Positions 1 to 8,530 of a stretch of 64,000 bases of DNA are shown here, one piece after another. Numbering within the stretch: position 1 is the first letter of the stretch; every line of letters begins with the position of its first letter. The translations under genes were made by a program, and so were the position numbers. Source of the DNA: VYFG01 sp965248685 (GTDB taxonomy: Bacteria > Pseudomonadota > Gammaproteobacteria > Arenicellales > Poriferihabitantaceae); the NCBI GenBank assembly GCA_965248685.1, contig CBDFKC010000003.1, positions 2,604,001 to 2,668,000 on the forward strand. The letters run 5' to 3'. A model generated the notes under the pieces. It had not been told where the DNA came from. It worked only from the letters and a program-made list of their open reading frames with translations, and ran no database searches.

Positions 1-112
1 ATGAAGAATGGCAATAGGAGCGAAGCCGCATAATTTCTACACTGACCCCGATTTATGCAATAACACAGGGCATTATGCGAGTTAAAAACTGTGATACAGT
101 TAATGCTAAGGG

Positions 113-146
113 TTAATCCTGAATAAAAAATATATTCTAGGATTAA
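113..146 (+). promoter_or_regulatory. AT-rich hairpin in leader of the first gene
   Basis: The arms TTAATCCT (113-120) and AGGATTAA (139-146) are perfectly complementary. The stem continues inward as GAATA/TATTC after a one-base bulge, leaving a 7-base A-rich loop. It lies 36 bases upstream of the lipoprotein start and is not followed by a T run, so it does not look like a terminator. It could be an operator or an mRNA leader structure; no function can be assigned. Confidence 0.3.
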
Positions 147-181
147 ACATAAAATAAATGGGATTAATGCGGAGGTTATTG

Positions 182-523
182 ATGAATAGTTTTAACAAAT
201 TTGTTCCTAAAAGATCACTTGTTGCGTTTGCAGCGCTGGTATTAGTTACTGGCTGTGGGGGCGGCGGCGGAAGTGGTGTCTCTGGAGGCGGAGATCCTGC
301 GGTTGGATGCATTGAGCAAACCGGTGCCGCTGGTCCAGGTGTTGAAGTAACTAATACCTGTGGTGACACTGTAATCCTGCTGTCAGCCCAGGAAGAAAGG
401 TTAGTTATTGCACCTGGAGGAACCAGTCGGTTGGTGAATAGTGGGGTCTTTATAATTTTTGGTGCGTGCTTTTCACCGTCTGAACCTGTCAACGAGTCGG
501 CCACAGAATTTTCCTGCTCATAA
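182..523 (+). CDS. Small putative lipoprotein of unknown function
   Basis: The 113-residue product begins with a basic stretch, a hydrophobic segment and a lipobox-like LVTGC, followed by a glycine run, as in bacterial lipoproteins whose cysteine is lipid-modified after export. An ATG at 158 is in frame, but GGAGG at 171-175 sits 6 bases before the ATG at 182, so the later start is preferred. The mature part contains several cysteines (CIEQ, NTCGD, GACF, final FSCS) that could form disulfides in the periplasm. No family is recognised. The next gene is also a secreted protein, so the two may belong to one envelope-related transcript. Confidence 0.65.
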   Translation: MNSFNKFVPKRSLVAFAALVLVTGCGGGGGSGVSGGGDPAVGCIEQTGAAGPGVEVTNTCGDTVILLSAQEERLVIAPGGTSRLVNSGVFIIFGACFSPSEPVNESATEFSCS

Positions 524-573
524 CATTTGGACAGGGCTACACGTTTCGAATCTAATCAATAGAAATACTGAAT

Positions 574-1053
574 TTGGGTCGATTCGGAAAGTGGTTCCAG
601 GGTATAACTAAACCGGTTCTAGTTCTGATAACCTGTTTGCCAGCTGGGGCAGTTTGGGCTGAGATAACCACAGAGCTTACATTCGCACGAAAAACAATTA
701 ACTATGTTAATGGGTCCGTTGAACCGATAAACCCGCAGACAAAGTTTGATTGCTCTGATCGTGTATATGGCGTCTTCAAGGTTTTTGGATTAGCTCCGGG
801 ACGACATGCACTTATAACTCACTGGACCAGCCCGTCAGGGCATTTGTCAAAGTCCCGGACTCTGAATGCCCGGGTCAAAGAATCTTCCAGTGCAGTATAT
901 TTGTCGTCTTTTATTCAATTGGAAGGCAGCAGATCAATTATCAAAATATTTGATCCAAGCCTTGGAATGGAACCCTATATTGGCCGCTGGCGGGTAGATA
1001 TATTACGCCAGCAAGAAACTATTGGGACCGGTTACTTCGACATATTGTGTTAG
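574..1053 (+). CDS. Secreted protein of unknown function
   Basis: The protein has 159 residues, with a basic N-terminus and a hydrophobic segment ending in GAVWA, a plausible signal peptidase I site, so the mature protein would be periplasmic or secreted. The only reasonable start is TTG at 574. The mature region is beta-rich in appearance and ends FDILC. It lies 50 bases after the lipoprotein gene in the same direction. Its stop overlaps the 3' end of the convergent epoxide-hydrolase-like gene by 4 bases. No recognised domain. Confidence 0.55.
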   Translation: MGRFGKWFQGITKPVLVLITCLPAGAVWAEITTELTFARKTINYVNGSVEPINPQTKFDCSDRVYGVFKVFGLAPGRHALITHWTSPSGHLSKSRTLNARVKESSSAVYLSSFIQLEGSRSIIKIFDPSLGMEPYIGRWRVDILRQQETIGTGYFDILC

Positions 1054-2216
1054 CCAGGAAATTGGTTGGTTTTCGGGTTGTCAGGCAACTGAGTAATAAA
1101 CCTGGACAGTAATTCCACCACTTTCTCAGGCTGCTCCTGTTGGACCCAATGCCCTGCATTGGCAACTAGATCGCAGCTGTACATTTTGGTGCAAGCCCGG
1201 GATTGCATTTTTTCATAGGCTCCGGGTTTCTGGAAAACCCCCCAGTCCTTCTCTCCACCGATAAAACAGGAAGGAATGTCGATGGATTGATTGGAGTAAT
1301 TTCGCAATTGCCCGATTTGACGCTCATCGAATCCGCACCGATACCATTGCAGGCCTCCCTGAAATCCGGTGCGACCAAATTCCTCTGCATAGATTTTCAA
1401 CTGCTTTTCGGGAAGCCAGCTGCAGTTGGCAATCTGTTGTTCGGAAGGCATATATTCGGCTACCGTTTCAGCCATGCCAACTGCAAGATTCATGATGTAA
1501 TAGGTTGGCATCAGGGCTAATTCTGATGCACGCCATGCCTTTAGGGGAACAGGCGCGTTGCCCTCCCAGTCCGCACTTTTGTAATAGAAATATGCGCGTA
1601 GGAAAGCACCGATTCCCTGGCAACAGTGGCGCATATTATTGTTAGCGGTGCGGCAACAATAGTATTTCTGGTAATGTTTGCGCGGCCGTCTCAGGGCAGC
1701 CAGCGCACGATCGATATCCTGTTTTATGGATTCATCGGTTTGGTTTGAGATTTCCTCGTCAGCGGATCCTTCAAATGGTGCGCTCATCATCACCACAGAC
1801 TGAAATATTTCTGACTTGATCAGTCCGCAATAAGCTGCAACAGCTGAACCAAAATCGTGACCCACAACTGACGCAGCGCTGGCGTAGCCGAGACTTGCTA
1901 TCAGGGTCGCGGCGTCTTCAACCAGGTTTATCAGTCCGAATGGTGCTAGGTCTCCTTGATAAGACGAGCTCCAGCCAGTTGTCCGACCATATCCCCTTTG
2001 ATCGGGTGCGATAACGTGAAAACCTAAGTCTGCTAACGGCAGCATTACATGTCTCCAGCTATAGGCCAGTTCTGGAAAACCATGAAGCAACAATATGCAG
2101 GGACGTTCCGGGGTTTCAAACCCGGTTTCCAGATAATGTATGCGAAGTCCGTTTACCTCATTTGCATAGTTCGAGCGTATCCCCGGTGGCAGGGGGAGTG
2201 GACTGAGTTTCGACAT
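1050..2216 (-). CDS. Alpha/beta hydrolase, epoxide hydrolase-like
   Basis: A 388-residue alpha/beta-hydrolase-fold enzyme of the epoxide hydrolase/haloalkane dehalogenase type. The sequence shows the HGFPE oxyanion motif at about 45-49, GHDFGSA with an aspartate nucleophile at about D121 (aspartate rather than serine is typical of this branch), and a C-terminal NAGHWVQQE with the catalytic histidine near 356. The cap region is unusually rich in cysteine (YYCCRT, RHCCQG). The frame stays open upstream to 2618, but that part runs through a decayed quinone oxidoreductase in the wrong frame, so the ATG at 2216 is chosen. It likely hydrolyses an epoxide or halide; the substrate is unknown. Confidence 0.75.
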   Translation of the reverse strand: MSKLSPLPLPPGIRSNYANEVNGLRIHYLETGFETPERPCILLLHGFPELAYSWRHVMLPLADLGFHVIAPDQRGYGRTTGWSSSYQGDLAPFGLINLVEDAATLIASLGYASAASVVGHDFGSAVAAYCGLIKSEIFQSVVMMSAPFEGSADEEISNQTDESIKQDIDRALAALRRPRKHYQKYYCCRTANNNMRHCCQGIGAFLRAYFYYKSADWEGNAPVPLKAWRASELALMPTYYIMNLAVGMAETVAEYMPSEQQIANCSWLPEKQLKIYAEEFGRTGFQGGLQWYRCGFDERQIGQLRNYSNQSIDIPSCFIGGEKDWGVFQKPGAYEKMQSRACTKMYSCDLVANAGHWVQQEQPEKVVELLSRFITQLPDNPKTNQFPG

Positions 2217-2305
2217 AGGCTGATTCGATAGTAATGACGGTCTGGTATTCGGAGTTGCATTTTGCGGTAGCGCAAGGTTTGAAGCGACTGGACCGGTGCC
2301 AGCAA

Positions 2306-2655
2306 TCAGGCTAGCGCGATTAGCGTTTTCCCCTGGGTTTTCCAGGCTTCCAGGTACGCCATTGCCAATCTGACATCCTTCAGACCAAATGTTTTGTCTA
2401 TATTGATGGTTAAGTCTCCATTTTTTACTGCATTGAACAGGTCGTCGCAGCGTAGCCGAATTTCTTCTGCGTCTGCGAAATAATGAGCAAGATGAGGAAG
2501 GGTGAAAAATACCGGAGCAGCTTCCTTTCGCGCAAATAAACATCAATAAAATTGATCCCAGTGAAGCGCAGTTCGACTTGAACCTCGCCGTCTTCCGGGC
2601 GCGGCATCTCAGCTTCATTCAAGGATAATCCGGCGCGACCTCCGTACTAATTTAC
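2306..2655 (-). pseudogene. Remnant of a quinone oxidoreductase gene
   Basis: Read on the minus strand, 2640-2521 encodes LSLNEAEMPRPEDGEVQVEL and INFIDVYLRE, the N-terminus of zinc-independent NADPH:quinone oxidoreductases (MDR superfamily). In another frame 2520-2306 encodes PHLAHYFADAEE, DLFNAVKNGDL and LEAWKTQGKTL before a stop at 2306-2308, the family's C-terminus. About 200 central residues, including the nucleotide-binding fold, are missing, the two parts are in different frames, and a TAG interrupts the VN*YGG start. It is therefore a deletion-derived relic just upstream of the hydrolase gene. Confidence 0.8.
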
Positions 2656-2666
2656 CTCAACTGCTT

Positions 2667-4199
2667 TCACAGCGAACGGATAATATCGGGTAGTTTTAGT
2701 CGGAGTATTTTACCGGAAGGGCCCTTTGGCAAATCATCCATAAAGTAAATTGCTTTCGGCGATTTATATTTACCTACGGAAGCCTGACAAAAATCCTTTA
2801 GTTCATTTTCACTGCACTGATAACCTTCGCGAATCACTACACAGGCAACCACTTCCTGGCCATAGTTTTCGTCGTCAATCCCAACCGCCGCCGCTTCCAG
2901 GATAGATTCGTGTTTATACAGCACGTCGTCTATTTCCCGCGGTGCAATATTTTCGCCGCCTCTTATTATCAGCTCTTTGCGCCGTCCCGTTACAAACAAG
3001 TAACCATCCCGATCTTTTAAACCCAGGTCTCCGGTGAGAAACCAGCCGTTTTTAAAGCCGCTTTCGGTGGCTTCAGGGTTTTTGTAATAATGATCCAGTA
3101 AATTGGAACCGCGAATAACGATTTCTCCAGGAACGTCAGGCGGGCATTCCGAATTACTTTCATCGACTACCTGAATTTCATTACCCCAGGCGAGACCCAC
3201 CGAACCGGGCTTGCGGGGCAGAGGCGGCATTGGATTGGTCGCCACGGTGCCGGCGGTTTCGGTCAATCCAATGGTTTCTATCATGGGAATCCGAAAAGTA
3301 TCTTCCCATTGTTGTAAAACTACGGCGGGCAACGGAGCCGATGCAGAACGTCCAAATCGAAACTTTTCGAGTCGCAGGTCCTGACCGAATTGAAACTCTT
3401 CCTGGTCAGCTCGATCCAGCAGGTACTTGATGATCGTTGGTACAATACTGGACCAGGTACATTGGTATTTTGCCACCAGCGACCAATATGTGCTGGCACT
3501 AAAACGTTCTGGCATTACGATACTGCCACCACTAACCAGAGGTGCCGAAACCGTAACCATGGCGCCGTTAATATGGTAAATCGGCAACACGCAGAGTGCG
3601 CGATCATCACTGGTCAACCGATGCCCTCCCGTCACATTGCGTCCGCCGCTGACAACCGCTAGATGGGACAGTACCGCGCCTTTGGGCAATCCGGTTGACC
3701 CGGAGGTATATAAAAGCAATGCGGTATCATTACTTTCTGGAGGATTAGTGTTGCATGGGAATTGGCTTGTCTGCTGAGGCCACTCGGGGCCTTCTTTCTC
3801 AGAGCACGGGATCACCAAAATCTTACGATCAACCAGCGTCAGCAGCTTATCCAGTTTTTGCTGGTGATCTGGCGAGACAAATACTGCCTCGGCATCCGAA
3901 TGATTTAATACGTGTTGTAACTGGTTGGTTCCCGATACTGCATTAAGCGGAACAATCACTCGATTGGATGCCATTACCCCAAGAAACAACTGAGTAGTCC
4001 AGTAACCATTATTTAGCAGAAAAGCCACCTTGGTTCCACTACCAATGCCGAGGCGATCCAACTCAGCGCCAATCTGATGAACGCTTGTTTTGAGTTGGAT
4101 AAAACTAAGCTCTCGATTTGAATCGGGAGTGATTAAAAACGTTTTGTTTCCCCGGGCTTCTGCGTGATGGTTGATGTATTCGTGAACCGTATTCATCAT
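2667..4199 (-). CDS. sauT: AMP-forming acyl-CoA ligase, SauT-like (sulfoacetate-CoA ligase candidate)
   Basis: A 510-residue ANL-superfamily acyl-CoA synthetase that would activate a carboxylate to its CoA thioester with ATP in the cytoplasm. It has the P-loop YTSGSTGLPKG at about 164-174, the GDLGLKDRDGYLFVTGR hinge region near 400, and a C-terminal GPSGKI with the catalytic lysine. Its ATG overlaps the stop of the upstream acylating aldehyde dehydrogenase (ATGA), so the two are translationally coupled. A ligase directly after such a dehydrogenase is the sauS-sauT arrangement of sulfoacetate degraders such as Cupriavidus necator. The nearby TauE exporter and TctCBA uptake genes fit that reading. 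The ligase family is certain; the substrate is inferred and could be another short polar acid. Confidence 0.8.
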   Translation of the reverse strand: MMNTVHEYINHHAEARGNKTFLITPDSNRELSFIQLKTSVHQIGAELDRLGIGSGTKVAFLLNNGYWTTQLFLGVMASNRVIVPLNAVSGTNQLQHVLNHSDAEAVFVSPDHQQKLDKLLTLVDRKILVIPCSEKEGPEWPQQTSQFPCNTNPPESNDTALLLYTSGSTGLPKGAVLSHLAVVSGGRNVTGGHRLTSDDRALCVLPIYHINGAMVTVSAPLVSGGSIVMPERFSASTYWSLVAKYQCTWSSIVPTIIKYLLDRADQEEFQFGQDLRLEKFRFGRSASAPLPAVVLQQWEDTFRIPMIETIGLTETAGTVATNPMPPLPRKPGSVGLAWGNEIQVVDESNSECPPDVPGEIVIRGSNLLDHYYKNPEATESGFKNGWFLTGDLGLKDRDGYLFVTGRRKELIIRGGENIAPREIDDVLYKHESILEAAAVGIDDENYGQEVVACVVIREGYQCSENELKDFCQASVGKYKSPKAIYFMDDLPKGPSGKILRLKLPDIIRSL

Positions 4200-5632
4200 C
4201 GCCCGTATTTTTCTATATGGGCACCAAACAGATCTTGCTCGGAGGGCTTGTCTTCTTCGACCTCGGTGACCAGATGGGTAATATTAATAAAGTGACGGTA
4301 GTTGAGATTTTCCGAAATGCTATTGCCGCCCCAGGTGCCACAACCCATGGAAAGGGTGAAATTCAGCGCATTATTAAAGCTGCCTCCATTGCCGAAGGTG
4401 TGGGGCTGATTCACCAGAACTCTAACTACATCTATTTCTTCCGCCAAACGAATTGGATGTTCTTTGGTGTGGGTATGAATTCCACAGGAATGTCCTTTGC
4501 CCTGAACGTTGAGAATGTCATTCACTAGCTGAACCGCGTGATCAAAATCTGACGCACGATATACGGTTACGACCAGAGACAGTTTCTCGTCGGCAAAGCG
4601 CGCAGCAGGATTAAATTCGTGCTCTTCGACCAGAAAGAATCGCGCATCACTCGCTTCATCATTTAAGCCGACCCCGCTGGCAAATACATCAGCATCGCGT
4701 CCAATCAATTCCCGATTTAGCTTGCCGTCGGGCCACAGTCTTTCTTCAATTAATTCCTTTTCCCCCTGACTAGTAAGATAACCACCCGCTCGTCCCAGCG
4801 CTTTCATAGCAGAATCGTAGACTTGGTCGAGTATGACCAGAGAGTTTTCCGAGGAACATGAAGTGGAATTATCGAATGTCTTGGACGCACAAATTTTTTC
4901 GGCGGCGTCATCCAGGTCGGCGCTACTGTCAATGATCACGGGCACGTTGCCGGCGCCGACACCAATAGCAGGTGTGCCGCTGCTATAGGCCGAACGGACA
5001 TTATTCTGAGACCCGGTGGCAACAATCAGATCTGCATCGCGCATCAATAGCTGGGTCAGGCTGCGTGACACTGGTTGGGGTAAAATCTGTACCAGATCTG
5101 CCGGCGCGCCGATTTGTTGCAACCCGTTTCGCATCAGTTCTACCGTGGCATTAGTGCTGGTCCAACCGGCGGGGGAAGGCGCAATAATTATGGCATTGGC
5201 GCCCTTGATAGCCATCATTGATTTATTAACGGGGGTCGCCGCGGGATTGGTGGATGGCGTTATCGCGGCAACTACCCCAACAGGCTTGCCATAGCGAACC
5301 AATCCCCGGGCCGGATCATTTTCAATTAAACCAACAGTCCGTGCACGCATCAAATCTCTTAACGCACCAAAAGTCTTTCGTTGATTTTTGATGGTTTTGT
5401 CGACGACGTTACCGATTCCGGTATCAGCTACTGCCATTTCGGCGAGGGACTGGGCGTTTTCGGGTTTATATAGACTCCAAGCAATTGCAATTACCAACTC
5501 GTTCACACGGTTCTGGTCTACCGATGCAATCTGCTCCATGGCGGCGCGGCTATTGTTCAGCAGATTTTGAATAATCGTCTGTTCTTGCGGGAGATCAGGG
5601 TTGCTGGCAACGCCGATGGAGGCATCTTTCAT
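4196..5632 (-). CDS. sauS: Acylating aldehyde dehydrogenase, SauS-like (sulfoacetaldehyde dehydrogenase candidate)
   Basis: A 478-residue CoA-dependent aldehyde dehydrogenase of the EutE/PduP/AdhE-N type, interconverting an acyl-CoA and its aldehyde with NAD(P)H. The catalytic cysteine is in FDNSTSCSSEN (about C259), the glycine-rich VGAGNVPV lies at about 225-232, and a GCGTWGGN motif near the C-terminus is typical of the acylating branch. Coupled to an AMP-forming ligase, it would reduce sulfoacetyl-CoA to sulfoacetaldehyde, as described for SauS. No sulfoacetaldehyde acetyltransferase (xsc) is present in the window, so the final desulfonation step would have to be encoded elsewhere. Family is clear; exact substrate is inferred. 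Confidence 0.8.
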   Translation of the reverse strand: MKDASIGVASNPDLPQEQTIIQNLLNNSRAAMEQIASVDQNRVNELVIAIAWSLYKPENAQSLAEMAVADTGIGNVVDKTIKNQRKTFGALRDLMRARTVGLIENDPARGLVRYGKPVGVVAAITPSTNPAATPVNKSMMAIKGANAIIIAPSPAGWTSTNATVELMRNGLQQIGAPADLVQILPQPVSRSLTQLLMRDADLIVATGSQNNVRSAYSSGTPAIGVGAGNVPVIIDSSADLDDAAEKICASKTFDNSTSCSSENSLVILDQVYDSAMKALGRAGGYLTSQGEKELIEERLWPDGKLNRELIGRDADVFASGVGLNDEASDARFFLVEEHEFNPAARFADEKLSLVVTVYRASDFDHAVQLVNDILNVQGKGHSCGIHTHTKEHPIRLAEEIDVVRVLVNQPHTFGNGGSFNNALNFTLSMGCGTWGGNSISENLNYRHFINITHLVTEVEEDKPSEQDLFGAHIEKYGR

Positions 5633-5786
5633 TGGGTTTTTTGAAGATTTTCGGGGGAGCGCGTAGTGTATTAGTGGATCGGACAGAACACAATTATTCC
5701 ACCATGATTTTTTGGTACCATGCGCCTTTTTTAGATATGCCAGACAAGTAGATGAGCCGCCTCTTCACGCAACTAATGGATGCGGA

Positions 5787-6554
5787 ATGTTGAACCTTCC
5801 CGAACCCGACGTATTGATAATCCTGTGGTGCACATTCGCCCTGGCCTGCGGCGGGCTGATCAAAGGCACTCTCGGAGTCGGCACCCCGCTATTAACGGTA
5901 CCCCTGATGGCGCTGGTACTGCCGGCCCAACTTGCGGTTGTAATTATGGCGATTCCAGTGGTTGTGGCAAATCTGTGGCAAGCGAGTCAGGCAGGTCATA
6001 GCGTTGAGTGCATTCGGCGCTTTTGGCCCGCGTTTATTGGGTTGCTGGTGGGGACCTGGATCGGGGTAGAAATACTTTCCAGCATCAATGAGCGACTATT
6101 ATTATTAGTTGTTGGCATTGCCGTGATCGGATTTACCCTGCTCCAGGGCTCTAACTACAGAGTCCACTTGCCGGCGCGTCTGGAAAAACCAGCTGGCCTG
6201 GGATTTGGATTGTCCAGTGGGATTGTTGGCGGACTGTCGTCCATGTTCGGACCCATGTTGATTATCTACCTAGTGTCTCTTGGCAATCTGGGCAAGAATC
6301 AATTTGTTAGCAGCATCAGTTTTCTGTACGTCGCGGCGGTAGTGCCCTGGACCGGCGCTTTGATCTATTACGGCATACTCGATCAGACCGCATTAATCTA
6401 CTCGGGTCTTGCGGTAATCCCCGTTACATTGGGGCTTATACTAGGCCAGTCGCTACGCAAGCGCATCAGCGAACATCGATTTCACCGTATGGTATTGGCG
6501 GTCTTACTCAGCTCTGGTGGAATATTATTGTGGCGTGCCTGGACTATAAGCTGA
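5787..6554 (+). CDS. TauE/SafE-family membrane exporter
   Basis: An integral membrane protein of about 255 residues with roughly eight hydrophobic segments and the family's repeated glycine-rich motif (GLIKGTLGVGTP near the N-terminus, GIVGGLSSMFGP in the second half). TauE/SafE proteins export sulfite, sulfoacetate or other anions and typically accompany sulfonate-degradation genes. The ATG at 5787 is chosen because the peptide begins directly before the first membrane helix; the frame is open to 5712. It is divergent from sauS/sauT, with about 150 bases between, and lies upstream of tctC. A role in exporting sulfite released from a sulfonate is inferred from context. Confidence 0.8.
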   Translation: MLNLPEPDVLIILWCTFALACGGLIKGTLGVGTPLLTVPLMALVLPAQLAVVIMAIPVVVANLWQASQAGHSVECIRRFWPAFIGLLVGTWIGVEILSSINERLLLLVVGIAVIGFTLLQGSNYRVHLPARLEKPAGLGFGLSSGIVGGLSSMFGPMLIIYLVSLGNLGKNQFVSSISFLYVAAVVPWTGALIYYGILDQTALIYSGLAVIPVTLGLILGQSLRKRISEHRFHRMVLAVLLSSGGILLWRAWTIS

Positions 6555-6611
6555 CGATTTAGGCTCGACACTAGCCGAATACTTGGATACTATTTGTCCT
6601 CCCCACGAAAA

Positions 6612-6636
6612 TAAGCCTACCTATTGGACAGGCTTA
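6612..6636. promoter_or_regulatory. Hairpin in the leader of tctC
   Basis: The perfect 7-base arms TAAGCCT (6612-6618) and AGGCTTA (6630-6636) are separated by 11 bases. The structure lies 37 bases upstream of the tctC start. On the minus strand it is followed by a short TTTT, on the plus strand by an A-rich stretch. It could be an operator, an mRNA-stabilising leader hairpin, or a weak minus-strand terminator. Confidence 0.3.
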
Positions 6637-6673
6637 CAATCAAAAAAGTAAACTTTAATCACTGGAGAACACG

Positions 6674-7702
6674 ATGAATTTGAAAAAATATCTTGCGTCA
6701 ACGGGTACTGCCGCTGTCGTAATGGCGTTAACCGCCAATGTAGCATCGGCCGAATGTGCGACCGATGGTCTACCTGCGACAGCCGAAGGCCCAGGGGGAT
6801 ATCCCGAACGCGCATTAACCATGGTTGTACCATACGGTCCTGCCGGTGGTTCTGGCCAGGTAGCCCAGGCTATGGCCCAGGCGGTATCTGAACTCACGGG
6901 AATTTCAATTAATCGGGATCACAAACCAGGCGGTTCCGGAACCGTCGGTATGACCGCATATATGGCGAGCCCGGCTGATGGTTATAGCGTCATGGAGCAT
7001 ATCGATGATGCCTCCAGCGCCCATGCATTGGATTCAGGAAGACCGAATCCAGCTGCGGATTTGGTCCCGTTGGTTACCTCGCAAATAACCTTCTCACAAA
7101 TTTATATTCGCAAAGAGGAAGACCGTTTTAGCGACTGGGCTTCTTTCGTAGAATGGGTCAAGGCTCAGGGTGGCAAAGCAACCATCGCTAACGTTTCCAA
7201 AGAAGGTTCTATGGAGCGAGTTACCATGAAGTTTATTACCGATGCCACCGGAATGGAGATTCAGCAAATATCATTTGATAAAGGTGCTCCGCGTTACGGC
7301 GCGCTGGCTGGAGGGCAGGTTGACGCATTGTTCGAGCAGCCTGGTGACGTTCGAAAATTTTTGGATGCCGGTACCTTCAAACCAATCCTGACAATTCTTA
7401 AAGAAGCGCCTGCTGCATTTGCCGATGTGCCTGATCTGACCGATGCGGGTCTGGATTTTGAGCCCTTGTTTCGTTTCCGCGGTTTTTATGTGCATAAAGA
7501 CGCGCCGGCGGACCGTGTAGCCTGGTTACAATGGGCCTTTCAAAAAGCTTATTGTGAAGAAAGCTATCAAAGTTACAATGAGACCAAGTACATGACGTTG
7601 ATTGAAAGCTATCGCGATACTGCAGGTTCCCAGGAACTGATCACCAGTACAATTGCACAATACCGAGATGTCTACAAAGCGATGGGCCTCGAAGTTAAAT
7701 AA
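6674..7702 (+). CDS. tctC: Tripartite tricarboxylate transporter substrate-binding protein TctC
   Basis: A 342-residue periplasmic solute-binding protein. A cleavable signal peptide (residues 1-26, ending NVASA) precedes the mature protein. The Bug/TctC features are visible: ALTMVVPYGPAGGSGQVA near the N-terminus forms the carboxylate-binding loop, and HKPGGSGTVG follows about 50 residues later. TctC proteins capture carboxylates for the TctB-TctA permease encoded just downstream. A GGAG sequence at 6663-6666 is a good ribosome-binding site. A strong terminator separates tctC from tctB, which would allow more binding protein than permease. The neighbouring sauST-like and TauE genes suggest a sulfonated carboxylate, such as sulfoacetate, as ligand (inference). 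Confidence 0.88.
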   Translation: MNLKKYLASTGTAAVVMALTANVASAECATDGLPATAEGPGGYPERALTMVVPYGPAGGSGQVAQAMAQAVSELTGISINRDHKPGGSGTVGMTAYMASPADGYSVMEHIDDASSAHALDSGRPNPAADLVPLVTSQITFSQIYIRKEEDRFSDWASFVEWVKAQGGKATIANVSKEGSMERVTMKFITDATGMEIQQISFDKGAPRYGALAGGQVDALFEQPGDVRKFLDAGTFKPILTILKEAPAAFADVPDLTDAGLDFEPLFRFRGFYVHKDAPADRVAWLQWAFQKAYCEESYQSYNETKYMTLIESYRDTAGSQELITSTIAQYRDVYKAMGLEVK

Positions 7703-7736
7703 TGACCTTGTCTATAACCTAGATAATCCATAGCCC

Positions 7737-7770
7737 AAACCCCGGTTGACTCCATCGCCGGGGTTTTTTT
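7737..7770 (+). terminator. Rho-independent terminator between tctC and tctB
   Basis: The arms AAACCCCGG (7737-7745) and CCGGGGTTT (7758-7766) form a 9-bp stem with a 12-base loop, followed by a run ending in TTTTTTT at 7770. It lies 34 bases after the tctC stop and 26 bases before tctB in the same transcriptional direction. Partial read-through would set the binding protein to permease ratio. Confidence 0.85.
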
Positions 7771-7796
7771 ATTACTTACTTTTCTGAGGAATCCGT

Positions 7797-8510
7797 ATGG
7801 GTAACCTGAGAGCCGGCCATATTGTTGAAGTATCGATATGGTTAATTCTGGTTGTATTTCTTTTTATTTATTCTTTTGAGTTTGAAAAAGAGATAGAAAT
7901 CTACAAATTTGGTGCATCCGCCTGGCCCCGGGCAATCTTGTTGTTGATTGCCATTGCGGCAATTGGTCAACTGGCCTATCAATGGAAGGTAGGAGATAGT
8001 GGTGGCTCCAGTATGGTCGGGCAGGCTACTGATGACGGCTCTGGAGAAGCTGCTGAGGACTCCAGCCACACCAGTCCTGGATGGTATATGCAGACATTTT
8101 TTCTTCTGGCGATTCCCTTTGTCTATATGGTCCTGCCAGACTGGATTGCCTCGGCGATGTCTTTGGAAAAACCTGGGCTGCATATTGTTAAATTAATTTG
8201 CGCTGGCGTTCTGGTGGCTGCGTATTTGTTTGCCATGGGACAAAATCACGTCGGCGGTATCATTGCATTGCCAATATTATTCGGTGCGTTTCTCCAGGAT
8301 TTCGGGTTTTATGCTATGGCTCCGATTTTTATTATAGGCGTTATGTTTTTGATGGGGGAGCGCCGCTTCAAGCGAATGCTGGCTATTACCACAGGAATAT
8401 ACTGTCTGTTACTTTTTCTGTTTCTGACGTTGCTCTACGTCGGTCTACCAACTGGAAACATTAGTCCTTTCTATGACTTTGGCACCACCATGGTCAACAT
8501 CCTTCAGTAA
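7797..8510 (+). CDS. tctB: Tripartite tricarboxylate transporter small membrane subunit TctB
   Basis: A 237-residue membrane protein with an N-terminal helix (IWLILVVFLFIYSF), a short hydrophilic segment rich in Gly, Ser and Asp at about 60-85, and several further helices. This is larger than the four-helix minimal TctB but its position between TctC and TctA supports the assignment. It is thought to assist the large permease TctA. TGAGGA at about 7784 serves as ribosome-binding site. The next gene, tctA, starts 20 bases after its stop. Confidence 0.82.
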   Translation: MGNLRAGHIVEVSIWLILVVFLFIYSFEFEKEIEIYKFGASAWPRAILLLIAIAAIGQLAYQWKVGDSGGSSMVGQATDDGSGEAAEDSSHTSPGWYMQTFFLLAIPFVYMVLPDWIASAMSLEKPGLHIVKLICAGVLVAAYLFAMGQNHVGGIIALPILFGAFLQDFGFYAMAPIFIIGVMFLMGERRFKRMLAITTGIYCLLLFLFLTLLYVGLPTGNISPFYDFGTTMVNILQ

Positions 8511-8530
8511 GCTTCGCGAGAAAAACAATA

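Noticed and set aside
106..504. 132-residue minus-strand frame
   Set aside because: It is antisense to the lipoprotein, proline-rich from reading a glycine-run backwards, and has no ribosome-binding site.
2217..2618. Upstream extension of the epoxide-hydrolase-like protein by 134 residues
   Set aside because: This frame crosses a quinone oxidoreductase relic in a non-matching frame, yielding a low-complexity sequence.
2425..2622. 65-residue open frame on the minus strand
   Set aside because: It is just the N-terminal part of the quinone oxidoreductase relic read into a shifted frame.
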